7,383 nucleotides of DNA from Thermodesulfobacteriota bacterium (GCA_039028315.1 JBCCIH010000125.1:1-7383), one strand, 5' to 3'; positions 1-6,114 are shown, counted from the stretch's first letter. The notes: a model not told the origin generated them from the sequence alone. Numbers and translations are program-made.

Positions 1-131
1 AGTACGGTTGATATTAGGACTTTAAATGGGTCATGGGATGTCTCCGCTACTAGCGTGACAATAGGTACATCCCATTTAGGAGCTTCTTCGGACAGTATTT
101 TTACTATGTTATGAATATCGCCCTTCTTCAT
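1..131 (-). CDS. nth: Endonuclease III (N-terminal fragment, cut by window edge)
   Basis: This is the first 43 codons of a DNA glycosylase/AP lyase of the endonuclease III (HhH-GPD) family, which removes oxidised pyrimidines in base excision repair. The visible protein starts MKKGDIHNIVKIL. It continues through a Pro-Lys-Trp-x-x-Pro stretch to DPFKVLISTVL at residues 33-43, which matches the conserved N-terminal block (DPF-x-VLISTxLS) of archaeal and deltaproteobacterial-type endonuclease III. The helix-hairpin-helix, catalytic Lys/Asp and iron-sulfur cysteines would lie beyond the edge. The ATG at 131 is the first possible start, because an in-frame TGA sits two codons upstream. No good Shine-Dalgarno is visible. 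A -10-like TATTAA lies 6 nt before the ATG. The sigma-factor gene upstream ends in its own terminator, so nth probably has a separate promoter. The family call rests on a short stretch but a distinctive one. Confidence 0.75.
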   Translation of the reverse strand, partial: MKKGDIHNIVKILSEEAPKWDVPIVTLVAETSHDPFKVLISTV

Positions 132-186
132 AGCTCATTAATAGTACATGAAGCGGCGTAAACTTTTTGTATTGGAGTGTAGATAC

Positions 187-210
187 AAAAAAGGGAGCAC
201 TTAGGCTCCC
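187..210 (-). terminator. Rho-independent terminator of the sigma-factor gene
   Basis: Read on the minus strand, a perfect 6-bp GC-rich stem (GGGAGC paired with GCTCCC, loop of 6 nt) is followed directly by six T residues. It lies 46 nt beyond the sigma-factor stop codon and 56 nt before the nth start, so it should end the sigma-factor transcript and separate the two genes. The opposite strand has no comparable T-run, so the terminator appears one-directional. Confidence 0.85.
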
Positions 211-243
211 AATTTTGCAGATGGCGAATCTTGTGTGCTTATT

Positions 244-273
244 GATGTTTACAACCTAGTGGTTGTAAACATC
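244..273. repeat. Perfect 13-bp inverted repeat spanning the sigma-factor stop codon
   Basis: The arms are gatgtttacaacc (244-256) and ggttgtaaacatc (261-273), perfectly complementary with a 4-nt spacer. The left-hand sigma-gene end falls inside it: the last five sense codons and the TAG stop form one arm and the loop, and the 3' untranslated region forms the other arm. It has no T-run on either side, so it is not a standard terminator. It could stabilise the mRNA 3' end, slow ribosome release, or act as a DNA operator. Its role is unknown, but the repeat itself is certain. Confidence 0.8.
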
Positions 274-1506
274 CATGAGGCTCCTAAGCACGGGAGCCGA
301 TTTTGACCTTTTGATTCTCTCAAGCGCTTTTTTTTCAATTTGCCTGATTCTCTCTCTAGTTAATTTAAATTTCTTTCCTATCTCATCGAGCGTATAGGCA
401 TTTTCATACCCAATGCCAAAACGCATCTTAACCACCTCGCGCTCGCGCTCTGAGAGCCTTAGAAGAGCATTTTGTATATTGCCGGGAATTGATATCTCGG
501 CAATCATGCTGTCCACAACAAGAGAGCTTGAGTCTTCGATATAATCAAGATAGGTTGCTTTCTCTCCGTCATAAACCGGAGTATCAAGGCGCACTACCCT
601 GTTTCCGCTAGACTCAAGAATCCTCTTTACATTCTCGACACTCATCTCTGCCCTCTCTGCAATTTCCTCTGCAATAGGCTCACGCTTATTCTGTTCAGTA
701 AGAACTCTCTTAACATGTCTTACCTTGCCCGCCTTCTCTAATAGATAGGCCGGCATTTTCACAGTGCGGGTCTGGTTAAATACACCTCTTGTCATTGCCT
801 GGTTGATCCACCAGCAGGCATAGGTTGAAAACCTGTAGCCCTTTGAGTAATCAAACCTTTCGACTGCTTTTATAAGCCCGAGGTTTCCTTCCTGAATCAA
901 ATCCAGAAACGGTATGCCCCTTCCAGCATAGCGTTTTGCCATGCTGGCAACAAGCCTTAGGTTAGACTTCACAAAACGGTTTCTAAGTTGAACACCCTTT
1001 TGTTTCGTAGCCTTATATGCTTTAACAAGCATAATGAGTCTTGTTTTTTCCTTCGCATCAAGAGGCTTATCACCGCTCTTAGAAGGAACTGCATTTAACT
1101 CAAGAACTATGCTTACCTGTGCTTCTAGATTCTCAGGATCCACTTCGAGCTTGCTACCTAATGTCTTCTCAATAACTTTCTTGATCTCTAAAGCTTTTGT
1201 CTCACAGCTTTTTATTTTTGCAGCCACAAGACACTCTTCCGCTGGAGTTAACAGAGGCTCCGTACTTACTTCCTGAAAGTATGCATTTACGAGCCTTAGA
1301 TCATGATTGTTTACATCGACCTCATTTTTAGGCTTTTTCACCTGCACAGCGGCAGGTTCGCTCTCAAGCTCTTCTTCCTCAAAATATTCTTCTACATCCT
1401 GTGATTCTTCGGCCGCTAGTTCATCGACCACAGGCTCAACGCTCGGAGTTTCTACCTGTTCGTTATCGTAATCAAAGGACTGATTGTATTGCGAATTTTT
1501 CAACAT
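256..1506 (-). CDS. Sigma-70 family RNA polymerase sigma factor, RpoS-like
   Basis: This 416-aa sigma factor directs RNA polymerase to promoters. Domains in order: a Glu/Asp-rich tail (about 1-56); region 1.2 (about 68-97); a charged spacer (about 98-170); region 2 (about 175-250) with DLIQEGNLGLIKAVERFDY and the region 2.3/2.4 helix FSTYACWWINQ; region 3 (about 251-335); and region 4 (about 340-402) with the helix-turn-helix TLDEIGKKFKLTRERIRQIE. The segment NQTRTVKMP after region 2.4 matches RpoS (NQTRT-type) better than primary sigma factors (ADQARTIRIP-type), so I favour a group 2 sigma. It is longer than typical RpoS (about 330 aa) because of the acidic tail and the spacer. A primary RpoD-like role cannot be excluded. 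The ATG at 1506 is supported by a strong GGAGAGG ribosome binding site 5 nt upstream (1512-1518). A terminator follows the gene. Confidence 0.93.
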   Translation of the reverse strand: MLKNSQYNQSFDYDNEQVETPSVEPVVDELAAEESQDVEEYFEEEELESEPAAVQVKKPKNEVDVNNHDLRLVNAYFQEVSTEPLLTPAEECLVAAKIKSCETKALEIKKVIEKTLGSKLEVDPENLEAQVSIVLELNAVPSKSGDKPLDAKEKTRLIMLVKAYKATKQKGVQLRNRFVKSNLRLVASMAKRYAGRGIPFLDLIQEGNLGLIKAVERFDYSKGYRFSTYACWWINQAMTRGVFNQTRTVKMPAYLLEKAGKVRHVKRVLTEQNKREPIAEEIAERAEMSVENVKRILESSGNRVVRLDTPVYDGEKATYLDYIEDSSSLVVDSMIAEISIPGNIQNALLRLSEREREVVKMRFGIGYENAYTLDEIGKKFKLTRERIRQIEKKALERIKRSKSAPVLRSLMDVYNH

Positions 1507-1759
1507 TATTTCCTCTCCTTCTTAACTAATTTGATGTATTATTGCGCAAATAAGATGCATCTGAATAAAATCCGTGTTATTCATATAAACTAATACGATT
1601 AAGATTTGGTTTCAGATTTAAGTAAAAAACTTAAAATAATTTGCATATTCAGAAAATATGTTGTTAAATCAGCCACTTACAAATACACTTTTTTTTCAAT
1701 ATTGGGTAATATTTTTAGAGAATTTGCTCAATTAACACTAAATTTGGTGCAAAATCCTA
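1507..1759. other. AT-rich intergenic region upstream of the sigma-factor gene
   Basis: These 253 nt separate the sigma-factor start from the end of the next minus-strand gene and should hold the sigma-factor promoter, though I cannot fix its boxes. Two short perfect palindromes lie close together at 1542-1549 (ttgcgcaa) and 1553-1562 (agatgcatct), about 25 nt above the ribosome binding site. They are candidate operator sites only. A weak AT-only stem (aatatt twice, 1698-1713) is too poor to call a terminator. The open frame on the plus strand here starts at TTG, has no ribosome binding site and does not look like a gene. Confidence 0.5.
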
Positions 1760-2521
1760 TTATTGTAGGGTGGATTTGTCTATTTCGCCGGATGCCTGAG
1801 CCCTAATTTCTTCCCATTTTTGAAATAAAATGCGAAGATGTGAAGAGGCCTCTTCAAGCTTTTGCTGGCTTAGTAGGTTTAGGATTTCCCACATCTGCTC
1901 TACAGATTTTTCGTTCTTTAGTGTGGATGGGTGGATAAACGAACAAAGCTCTCCGTAATTTAGAACTACAAACCCTTGCGGATCAAATCCAGAGAACCAA
2001 GTTTGCAGATCGCTTAAGCTGTGGGTGAGAACCGTTAGGTTATCTGCGAATAGTGACTTTAGCTTGTTAGACTCGTTAGTTTCAAAACACTTGGAAAGTA
2101 TCTTTAGAGCACTGTCTATCCTGCCAAGAGCAGTACCAATTGTCGTATCGTAGTGAATGGCGTTAAATCCCCAGTGTGTGTAGAGCGACTTTCTCTCTGT
2201 TTCGTCAAATAACAAGAACCAGTCCAGGGGAATTATGTTTTCTGAGTGAGAGGAATTGGACTTAGAGTACATAGGGGCCACAAAATAGTTGCCCTCTTTG
2301 TCTTTCATAAAATAGCAGTCTTCTATCTCATCCTTGTCCATTCCTAAATGTTTAGAAAGCGAGTCTCTAAAGACCTCATACTCATTTCCAAACCATACTC
2401 CTAGCGGAGACGTAGGCCCGCCCCAGTACTTTTCATAAAATTCCGCATACTCTCTCCAGTAACTGGCTTTGTCTCTAAAACTATCGATCGGTTCATAAAT
2501 TAGAATACTGCTGATGGCCAT
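1760..2521 (-). CDS. Hypothetical protein, 253 aa, aromatic-rich
   Basis: I do not recognise this protein. It has no signal peptide or membrane segment, so it is probably cytoplasmic. Aromatic residues are frequent in the N-terminal half: a Tyr/Trp cluster at 21-44 (YWREYAEFYEKYW, then GGPTSPLGVWFGNEYE) and another at 100-124 (DWFLLFDETER, then HWGFNAIHYDT). The C-terminal part (about 205-245) reads as amphipathic helix rich in Leu, Glu and Lys. Codon usage looks like that of its neighbours and the frame is intact, so it is a convincing gene. The ATG at 2521 has no Shine-Dalgarno in the usual position; a TATTAA -10-like box lies 6 nt upstream, which would make the mRNA leaderless. It diverges from the MerR-like gene at 2618 and shares its 96-nt control region, so that protein is a natural candidate regulator (inference). 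Confidence 0.75.
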   Translation of the reverse strand: MAISSILIYEPIDSFRDKASYWREYAEFYEKYWGGPTSPLGVWFGNEYEVFRDSLSKHLGMDKDEIEDCYFMKDKEGNYFVAPMYSKSNSSHSENIIPLDWFLLFDETERKSLYTHWGFNAIHYDTTIGTALGRIDSALKILSKCFETNESNKLKSLFADNLTVLTHSLSDLQTWFSGFDPQGFVVLNYGELCSFIHPSTLKNEKSVEQMWEILNLLSQQKLEEASSHLRILFQKWEEIRAQASGEIDKSTLQ

Positions 2522-2527
2522 ATTAAA

Positions 2528-2556
2528 TTAATAAACCATTGCCGCCTCAAAATCAA
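2528..2556 (-). promoter_or_regulatory. Candidate promoter for the 253-aa protein gene
   Basis: On the minus strand, TTGATT (2551-2556) and TATTAA (2528-2533) are separated by 17 nt. Each matches 4 of 6 positions of the sigma-70 consensus. The -10-like box ends 6 nt before the ATG at 2521, so transcription would begin at or within a base or two of the start codon. The absence of a usable ribosome binding site agrees with a leaderless message. The boxes are only moderate matches in AT-rich DNA, so a chance match is possible. Confidence 0.35.
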
Positions 2557-2581
2557 TTGGCAAATATTTAAGCAAATAAGT

Positions 2582-2611
2582 TTGACAAGGGCTTTACAAC
2601 CAGCGTAATAT
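2582..2611 (+). promoter_or_regulatory. Candidate promoter for the MerR-like gene
   Basis: A perfect -35 box TTGACA (2582-2587) is followed after 18 nt by TAATAT (2606-2611), a 4-of-6 match to the -10 consensus. The predicted transcription start falls at about 2617-2619, on the ATG at 2618. No Shine-Dalgarno is present between the -10 box and the ATG. Together with the candidate minus-strand promoter at 2528-2556 it forms a back-to-back divergent control region whose -35 boxes lie 25 nt apart. Confidence 0.55.
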
Positions 2612-2617
2612 CATCAT

Positions 2618-3337
2618 ATGACTTATGTTTCACTTGAAGAAATTATTGAAGAAGCCATAAAAAGGAAAATCAGCTTAGGTGATGACCCTGAGAAAACTAT
2701 AAAATTATCGGCAAAACTTGGTCTTATCCCAAAACCCAAAAGAAAAAGAACCAAAGTTGAGGGTGAGACTAAAACAATTTTACTCTTTCCAGAGAAAACC
2801 ATAGATAAATTGGCCCAAATTAAGGCTTTAAAGTCTGAGGGACTTACCCCTGAAGAAATAAGAGATAGCTTTGCACTGCAGTACGTCCAGGGAGCGCTTA
2901 GGGATCTGCTCGATAAGGCTGATGGAGACAAGGTGCAGGAGCTTGCTCATATAATAACAAGTGAAAAAGAGCTAGAGTCCATTGTGGAAGCGCCTTTAGT
3001 CTATCTAATTGAAGGCATGTCCCCTGATGAATCCAAGAAGCTTCTTACTCTTTTTTGCGGCGTCGGGTTCTATGCACTAATTGAGGCACAGAAAGCTCTT
3101 GAGGATTTTAAAATAAATGACGCCCGTGAAGCCCTATTTAAGGCAATATTCTATAACTCAATTGCTGTACTGAGAATGGCCCGTACAACTGGTGATACAA
3201 AACTTGAAGCAACCGCCGCGGAGCTATATGAAAAAGCAGTAATCCAGCCCATAGGAAAAGCGAGTGAGCGCGTAAGAAAAGAATTTACAAGCTCTATTGA
3301 TGAATACTTAAAAGAGAAGGGACTTTCTGATGATTAG
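2618..3337 (+). CDS. Putative MerR-like regulatory protein, 239 aa
   Basis: This is a soluble, mostly helical protein. Residues 27-85 align by eye with the second half of a MerR-type DNA-binding domain: IKLSAKLGLIPKPKRK resembles the family IRYYE-x-GLLPPxR segment, and FPEKTIDKLAQIKALKSEGL with the following PEEI resembles the Y-x-x-x-DLxRLxxIxxLxxxGxSLxEI helix pair. The usual first helix-turn-helix is replaced by an acidic helix (residues 5-18), so a complete MerR domain is not evident. Residues 90-235 are helical with no recognised fold, and the single Cys147 rules out a cysteine-pair metal sensor. The ATG at 2618 lies 6 nt after a -10-like box and lacks a Shine-Dalgarno. The gene diverges from the 253-aa protein gene and converges on the acyl carrier protein gene, with 5 nt between their stops. 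A transcription regulator is the best guess, held with modest confidence; the gene itself is secure. Confidence 0.7.
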   Translation: MTYVSLEEIIEEAIKRKISLGDDPEKTIKLSAKLGLIPKPKRKRTKVEGETKTILLFPEKTIDKLAQIKALKSEGLTPEEIRDSFALQYVQGALRDLLDKADGDKVQELAHIITSEKELESIVEAPLVYLIEGMSPDESKKLLTLFCGVGFYALIEAQKALEDFKINDAREALFKAIFYNSIAVLRMARTTGDTKLEATAAELYEKAVIQPIGKASERVRKEFTSSIDEYLKEKGLSDD

Positions 3338-3342
3338 TTATT

Positions 3343-3588
3343 CTATAGATTTTTTTCGATATGCTTTGAAATACTTTTAATAGTATCAAATACATCTGCA
3401 GTAAGTTCATCTTCATCAAGATGGACCTTAAATTCCTGCTCCAAAGCTACTACTAGCTCTAAAGTAGCCACGGAATCAAGGCCGACCCCATATTCAATAA
3501 GTTCAGAATCAAGCGTAAGCTCATCTGAGTCTATGCCCTTAAGAGCATTTTCAATGAGAACCTTTTTTACCCTATCTTCCGTTTTCAT
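3343..3588 (-). CDS. Acyl carrier protein, stand-alone
   Basis: This 81-aa acidic, four-helix carrier protein holds acyl groups as thioesters on a phosphopantetheine arm. The attachment site is Ser39 in GVGLDSV (residues 34-40), the usual D-S-(L/V) motif, followed by the recognition helix ATLELVVALEQEF. Length and charge are typical of ACPs. It is the last gene of the ArgC-like/ligase/ACP operon. Its ATG lies 8 nt after the ligase stop, and AGGA overlapping that stop codon serves as ribosome binding site 6 nt from the start. No fatty-acid synthesis genes (fabD, fabF, fabG) are nearby, so it is probably a dedicated carrier for the adjacent AMP-forming ligase rather than the housekeeping AcpP (inference). 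No terminator is visible after its stop, which is only 5 nt from the end of the convergent MerR-like gene. Confidence 0.9.
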   Translation of the reverse strand: MKTEDRVKKVLIENALKGIDSDELTLDSELIEYGVGLDSVATLELVVALEQEFKVHLDEDELTADVFDTIKSISKHIEKNL

Positions 3589-3596
3589 ATGAGATC

Positions 3597-5063
3597 CTAT
3601 TTTAATTGTTCTCTTAAAACTTTACCAGTTGGGCTTCTTGGAAGCTCGTTTCTAAACTCTATAAGTGAAGGAATTTTGTAATCCGAAATTTTTCCTCTGC
3701 AAAAGCTTATTATATCTTTTGTCTCAAGACTTTTTTCAGAAACAATCACGGCTTTTACAATCTCGCCGCCCTTTCCATCTTCTACCCCAAGCACTGCAGC
3801 TTCTTTAACTCTATCATGCTCTAAGAGTAAGTTTTCTAGCTCTACCGGATCAACTTTGTTTCCGCTGATATTTATAAAGAGCTTTTTGCGGCCCACTATA
3901 TATATGTAGCCTTCGCTATCAATTCGCCCAAGATCACCAGTGAAATAGTATCCGTCTCTAAACACTTCTTTAGTTTCCTCAGGCAATCCGTAGTAGCCGC
4001 TTGTGGTCATTGAAGGGCTTTTAACTGCTATTTCCCCGACCTCGTCTACTCCAAGCTCTTTTGAGTTCTCATCTAATATTTTAACCACTACATTTACAAC
4101 CGGTCTTCCAACTGAGCTATAAGTGCTTTGAATATCTTCGCTCAGGTTAATCGATATCACGCCTGTCTCGCTCGAGCCGTAGAGCTGACGGGTATATATC
4201 CCAAACTGCTTGTAAAAAGAGTTAAAAGTAGCCTCTGGCAGCGGTGCTCCTGCAGATATAACTAGCTTGAGTGAAGATAAGTCCACCGGCTCTTTGAGAA
4301 AAGTCTTAGATAAAACATCAATCATAACCGGAACTGCAGGGAAGACGGTTATAGCCTCAGCTTGCAGCGTTTGCAAAACTTTTGCCCGGTTAAAATCGGC
4401 CAGAGTAAAGATTGATGCACCAATTTTCACCGAGCTTATAAAATTGCCGAAACCGTAAGTATGAGAAATAGGAACTGTAAAAAGAATTCTGTCATCCTCG
4501 CTCCATCCAACAGTTTGAGTGTGATTATCAGCAAGTGCGACTAGGTTGTTATGAGTTCTTGAGACTCTCTTAGGTTTGCCAGTTGACCCTGTAGAATAAA
4601 GATAGATAACTTGATCTGTGGGCTCGATGGGTATTTGTTCAAGGGCGCTATTTTCTGAGCACCAGTCAGCGCCATCTCCCTTTACTATTGAAACTGTTTT
4701 ATTTAAGCCGCTAGCAATATCATCAGCGAGTGATTTAAGACGATCCTCAGTCAGTATCAACTTGGCATCAGAATGATCTACATAATATGAAATCTCATTT
4801 TGTTTATACGATGTGTTTACCGGTACAGATATAGCTCCTATATTTGCTAGAGCAAAAAAAGCTGCTACAAACTCTATTGAATTGGGAAGTAGTATTACTA
4901 CCGCATCGCCTTTTGCTATACCCTTAGAATGTAGATATAAGGATAAGCTAGATACCATAGAGTCTAAATATTCATATGTAACTCTCTTGTCACCCTCGGC
5001 TACAGCCAGGTTCTGGGGGAAATTATTTACAGTTGATTGAAATAGCTCTCTGACTGTGCTCAT
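3597..5063 (-). CDS. AMP-forming acyl-CoA/acyl-ACP synthetase (ANL superfamily)
   Basis: This 488-aa enzyme activates a carboxylic acid with ATP to an acyl-adenylate and transfers it to a thiol (CoA or carrier protein). All core motifs are present: the P-loop A3 YSTGSTGKPKR (156-166), A5 YGSSETG (295-301), A7 FTGD (374-377), the hinge region GYIYIVGRKK (385-394) and A10 PRSPTGKVLR (475-484) with catalytic Lys481. Its length fits benzoate-CoA-ligase or 4-coumarate-ligase-like members rather than multidomain NRPS proteins. The substrate cannot be read from sequence. The gene following it by 8 nt encodes an acyl carrier protein, so loading that carrier is the likely job (inference), although a CoA-ligase function is possible. 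Its ATG lies 8 nt beyond the ArgC-like stop. A weak GAGAA serves as ribosome binding site, so translation may be coupled to the upstream gene. Confidence 0.92.
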   Translation of the reverse strand: MSTVRELFQSTVNNFPQNLAVAEGDKRVTYEYLDSMVSSLSLYLHSKGIAKGDAVVILLPNSIEFVAAFFALANIGAISVPVNTSYKQNEISYYVDHSDAKLILTEDRLKSLADDIASGLNKTVSIVKGDGADWCSENSALEQIPIEPTDQVIYLYSTGSTGKPKRVSRTHNNLVALADNHTQTVGWSEDDRILFTVPISHTYGFGNFISSVKIGASIFTLADFNRAKVLQTLQAEAITVFPAVPVMIDVLSKTFLKEPVDLSSLKLVISAGAPLPEATFNSFYKQFGIYTRQLYGSSETGVISINLSEDIQSTYSSVGRPVVNVVVKILDENSKELGVDEVGEIAVKSPSMTTSGYYGLPEETKEVFRDGYYFTGDLGRIDSEGYIYIVGRKKLFINISGNKVDPVELENLLLEHDRVKEAAVLGVEDGKGGEIVKAVIVSEKSLETKDIISFCRGKISDYKIPSLIEFRNELPRSPTGKVLREQLK

Positions 5064-5071
5064 TTATTTTC

Positions 5072-6046
5072 TCATGGATATATTGGTGATGACATTAGCC
5101 CTTTCGTCTCTGGGAAATCGAACATGAGATTCATGTTCTGAACCGCCTGTCCTGATGCACCTTTTCCTAAGTTATCAAGAGCAACAACAACTATAAATAA
5201 CCCTTCCCGATTGCCGATTCCAATATCGCACATATTTGAGAACCTAACATTTTTAGTTGATGGATATTCCCCAAGCCCAAGTACCCTGACAAATTTCTTA
5301 TCGCTAAAGTACTCATTATAGATTTTGTGCGCTTGTTGGGTTGATGTTTTCTTATTAAGACGCGTATAGATAGTTGCAAGTATGCCCCTGTCAATTGATA
5401 CATTGTGCGGCATAAAACTAACATGAACTTTAGATTGATTGAGCAAGTAGAGCTGTTCTTCCATTTCGGTTTCTTGATTTTGAGCAGATGCAGATCCTAA
5501 AGAGATGCCCTCATTAGATTCAGAGAAGTGGTGCTCTAGACTGGGCGCCCTTCCTGCGCCCGAAAGACCTGATTTAATATCTGCCACTATACTATCCTTA
5601 CTCAAAAGGCCCTCGTGGGCCAAAGGGGCAAGACCTAATATAACGCTCGTTGCATAGCAGCCGGGGTTTGCTACTAGTTTTGCTTCCATAATTTGATCAT
5701 TGTTAATCTCAGGGAGGCCATATGCAGATTTATTTGAAGATCTGAAATCAGAGCTAAAGTCTATTACCCGCGACCCTTTATCTAACATCTTATTTACAAA
5801 ATGCTTTGATGTACCATGAGGAAGGCATGAGAAAACTAGGTCTACTTGTTCAAGCTCGCTCAAGTTTCTAACGCTGTAGCACTTGATATCAAGAATATCC
5901 TTAAAATGAGGGAATACATCAGATATAGACTCCCCGGCAAATTTTTCAGATGTAAGCCAGCTGATCTGAACCCCTTTGTGACTTGCCAACAGCCTTAGAA
6001 GCTCTACTCCTGTGTATCCGGTTGCTCCCAGAATTCCTATTTTCAT
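5072..6046 (-). CDS. argC: N-acetyl-gamma-glutamyl-phosphate reductase (ArgC-type), atypical active site
   Basis: ArgC enzymes use NADPH to reduce N-acetylglutamyl-5-phosphate to the semialdehyde in arginine synthesis. This 324-aa protein has the family layout: NADP-binding GILGATGYTGVEL (4-16), SCLPHG (73-78), DFSSDFR (96-102), YGLPE (109-113), nucleophile Cys130 in NPGCYATS, KSGLSGAGR (158-166), PHNVSIDRGIL (213-223), and the C-terminal NLGKGASGQAVQNMN (292-306). It is slightly shorter than the usual 340-350 aa. The oddity is residues 189-191: the HRH (or H-x-H) motif normally preceding the T-P-E-I-E segment, which supplies a proposed catalytic histidine, is Gln-Asn-Gln. The gene is first in an operon with an AMP-forming ligase and an acyl carrier protein, and no other arginine gene is in view. 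It may therefore be an ArgC paralogue working on another acyl substrate. The ATG at 6046 has a weak AGGG 10 nt upstream. Confidence 0.85.
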   Translation of the reverse strand: MKIGILGATGYTGVELLRLLASHKGVQISWLTSEKFAGESISDVFPHFKDILDIKCYSVRNLSELEQVDLVFSCLPHGTSKHFVNKMLDKGSRVIDFSSDFRSSNKSAYGLPEINNDQIMEAKLVANPGCYATSVILGLAPLAHEGLLSKDSIVADIKSGLSGAGRAPSLEHHFSESNEGISLGSASAQNQETEMEEQLYLLNQSKVHVSFMPHNVSIDRGILATIYTRLNKKTSTQQAHKIYNEYFSDKKFVRVLGLGEYPSTKNVRFSNMCDIGIGNREGLFIVVVALDNLGKGASGQAVQNMNLMFDFPETKGLMSSPIYP

Positions 6047-6114
6047 ATATTAATAACCCTGCACATATAGTTGTTGATATCATATCTTAAAAAAGTTAAT
6101 GTTTTAACAGTTCA
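6047..6114. promoter_or_regulatory. Divergent control region between the ArgC-like operon and the Cys/His-rich protein gene
   Basis: These 68 AT-rich nt must hold promoters for both directions. An 8-bp palindrome, tgatatca, lies near the middle (6075-6082) and could be an operator. Toward the plus strand, TTGATA (6074-6079) and TAATGT (6097-6102) are 17 nt apart and could form a weak promoter leaving a leader of only a few bases. Toward the minus strand I see no convincing -35/-10 pair. All of this is tentative. Confidence 0.3.

Noticed and set aside
131..138. Alternative ATG at 138 for the nth fragment
   Set aside because: It is out of frame with the endonuclease III reading frame, and an in-frame TGA precedes the ATG at 131.
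1034..1276. Plus-strand frame inside the sigma-factor gene, and similar frames at 2623-2931, 4267-4458, 4813-5040 and 5191-5424
   Set aside because: Each lies inside a well-supported gene, in another frame or on the opposite strand. They have no ribosome binding site or recognisable motif and serine- or leucine-rich shadow composition.
1752..1777. Possible terminator for the 253-aa protein gene (aaatcc / ggattt)
   Set aside because: The stem is short and AT-rich, overlaps the coding end, has a large loop and only four T residues. It is too weak to call.
1606..1806. 66-aa plus-strand open frame in the gap above the sigma-factor gene
   Set aside because: It starts at TTG with no ribosome binding site, has AT-driven composition (Ile, Phe, Lys), overlaps the end of the 253-aa protein gene and resembles nothing known.
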